63,106 nt of DNA from Lachnospiraceae bacterium (lineage in GTDB: Bacteria > Bacillota > Clostridia > Lachnospirales > Lachnospiraceae), in NCBI GenBank assembly GCA_024680595.1, contig JAILCB010000051.1:1-63106 (forward strand), read 5' to 3'. The notes beneath the pieces were generated by a model, which saw only the letters and a list, made by a program, of their open reading frames with translations, did no database searches and was not told the DNA's origin. Below, piece by piece: positions 62,042-63,106 of this stretch (within the stretch, counting starts at the first letter, position 1; every line of letters begins with the position of its first letter). The position numbers and the translations under genes were made by a program.

Positions 62042-63031
62042 TTATAATCTGGATTTGCCGTCGGATTTTTCCAGGGCTTCGAGGGCGGCCAGATCGCTAT
62101 CTTCATCATCTTTATTGTGGTTCTTCCGGTCCGGATTCTTTTCCTTAGCCTTGTTATTATCATTCCGGTCCTTATTCTGACCCCGGTTCTTCTTTTTGTT
62201 TTGATTATTCTTCTTTTTCCTGGCCACAAAGGTCAGGTCGGAGGCGGCGAATTCCTGTAACTCCTTGTCCTCACCGTCGTCAATAAGAACTTTAACCTTT
62301 TGCCTCAAAACATTAACATCTGAAACAATCCCGGTATTTCCGTTGGAAGTAGTGACTGTATCACCGATTCCGGGCAGTTTTTTATTTAAATATTCATAGG
62401 TTTCCTCTTCGTTTTTCAGGCAGCACATGAGACGCCCGCAGACACCGGAGATTTTTGTGGGATTTAGGGAAAGATTCTGCTCCTTTGCCATCCGGATGGA
62501 AACCGGGAAGAAGTCTGAGAGATAGCTGTGACAGCAGAGTACTCTGCCGCAGCTGCCATAACCGCCCAGTATCTTGGTTTCGTCCCTTACACCGATTTGC
62601 CGGAGCTCGATCCGGGTCCGGAAAACACTGGCTAAATCCTTGACTAATTCTCTGAAATCAATGCGGCCGTCCGCTGTGAAATAGAAGAGGAGCTTGTTGC
62701 CGTCAAAGGTATATTCGGCATCGATTAGCTTCATTTCCAACCGGTGCTTTTGAATTTTCTCCTTGCAGATCTTGAAGGCCTCCCTCTCCCGTGAGCGGTT
62801 CTTTTCCTCTGTGCCCTTGTCCTCTTCTGTAGCCATTCGGATTACGGTACGTAGGGGGGCAACGATATTCTGCTCATCCACATCCATTATGTCGGAAACC
62901 ACTTTTCCGTATTCTATGCCACGGACGGTTTCCACGATTACATAGTCACCTTTCTTTATTTCCAGCTTTCCGGGAGAGAAGTAGTAAACCTTTCCCGCCG
63001 TACGAAATCTGACACTAATAACTCTTGTCAT
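62042..63031 (-). CDS. ricT: RicT/YaaT (PSP1 domain) protein
   Basis: A PSP1-domain protein. In Bacillus RicT works with RicA/RicF to direct RNase Y cleavage of mRNAs and was first found through sporulation. It has 329 residues. It starts MTRVISVRFRTAGKVYYFSPG, then KKGDYVIVETVRGIEYGKV. The conserved Cys-rich block CGRVLCCHSYLSDFFPVSIRMAKEQ and SGVCGRLMCCLKNEEETY lies near 165-220; these Cys ligate iron-sulfur clusters. The C-terminal 60 residues are Lys/Asn/Asp-rich and disordered. ATG 63031 is chosen because GAGGG lies about 6 nt upstream; the frame extends 17 codons further. Its presence without nearby spore genes fits an RNA-processing role. Confidence 0.93.
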   Translation of the reverse strand: MTRVISVRFRTAGKVYYFSPGKLEIKKGDYVIVETVRGIEYGKVVSDIMDVDEQNIVAPLRTVIRMATEEDKGTEEKNRSREREAFKICKEKIQKHRLEMKLIDAEYTFDGNKLLFYFTADGRIDFRELVKDLASVFRTRIELRQIGVRDETKILGGYGSCGRVLCCHSYLSDFFPVSIRMAKEQNLSLNPTKISGVCGRLMCCLKNEEETYEYLNKKLPGIGDTVTTSNGNTGIVSDVNVLRQKVKVLIDDGEDKELQEFAASDLTFVARKKKNNQNKKKNRGQNKDRNDNNKAKEKNPDRKNHNKDDEDSDLAALEALEKSDGKSRL

Positions 63032-63106
63032 ATTTTTCCCTCTTCTTAAAGCAATTACTTCTGGTTCTCTGATAATATTCAATGACTACATTTGAGTTGC
63101 CCTCCG
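63032..63106 (-). other. Window edge, possible tail of an upstream gene
   Basis: On the minus strand the edge reads a few codons to a TAG at 63086-63088 in one frame and a TGA in another. In Firmicutes holB usually precedes ricT, so this may be its last codons. Too short to support. Confidence 0.25.

Overview
The window looks like a chromosomal segment of an anaerobic Gram-positive Clostridia, most likely Lachnospiraceae-like. This is inferred from gene order and protein families: a V-type ATPase operon in the order H-I-K-E-C-F-A-B-D, a Firmicutes-type ESX/T7SS ATPase, a RibU-type ECF S component, a MecA adaptor, the hup-S4-divIC-tilS-hpt-ftsH run, and the ricT-trmN6-rsmI run. The sporulation genes that usually interrupt these runs (yabP, yabQ, spoIIE) are absent, which suggests a non-sporulating lineage. 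No tRNA, rRNA, CRISPR array, transposase or prophage gene was seen.

Layout. 1-11.4 kb: a type VII secretion locus with an EssC ATPase, a gap holding four TACGGAG...CTCCGTA palindromes, a YukD/EsaB-like protein, five WXG100 paralogues, two unrecognised exported or membrane-type proteins, and a directly abutting hybrid sensor kinase (HK-REC-HPt). A LuxR-type response regulator faces the kinase. 12.1-21.3 kb: the nine-gene V-ATPase operon behind a clear promoter, with a predicted sodium-binding rotor subunit. 21.5-25.7 kb: a DUF402 protein and a large YfhO-like membrane protein carrying internal peptide repeats. 25.8-31.2 kb (minus strand): a coiled-coil/SleB wall hydrolase, RpiB, a Sua5-type threonylcarbamoyl-AMP synthase and a membrane-anchored GH18 protein. 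31.1-32.6 kb: a mostly gene-free stretch with dispersed repeats and one small ORF. 32.6-39.1 kb: a TPR protein with a degenerate AAA+ C-terminus, GlgB and a RibU-like S component. 39.4-45.2 kb: tsaE-tsaB-rimI, RNase Z, a small membrane protein, tsaD and ispD. 45.2-53.1 kb: an MBL-fold hydrolase, MecA, a DUF1858 protein, a 2[4Fe-4S] ferredoxin, Ddl, and a beta-propeller/HD-GYP receptor. 53.2-63.1 kb (minus strand): ftsH, hpt, tilS, divIC, S4 protein, HU, an exported serpin lipoprotein, rsmI, trmN6-like and ricT.

How the genes fit together. All enzymes of bacterial t6A synthesis (Sua5/TsaC, TsaB, TsaD, TsaE) lie within about 16 kb. TilS, RNase Z and a TrmN6-like enzyme add to a strong tRNA-maturation theme. 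The V-ATPase probably handles sodium. The secretion locus appears coupled to a signalling kinase.

The least explained material is non-coding. At three loci the 3' end of a gene, including its stop codon and the hairpin after it, is tandemly duplicated (periods 59, 73 and 74 bp). At least four families of short, hairpin-forming dispersed repeats occupy intergenic spaces. Several proteins also carry in-frame tandem repeats (13, 11 and about 15 residues), so short duplications seem frequent in this genome.
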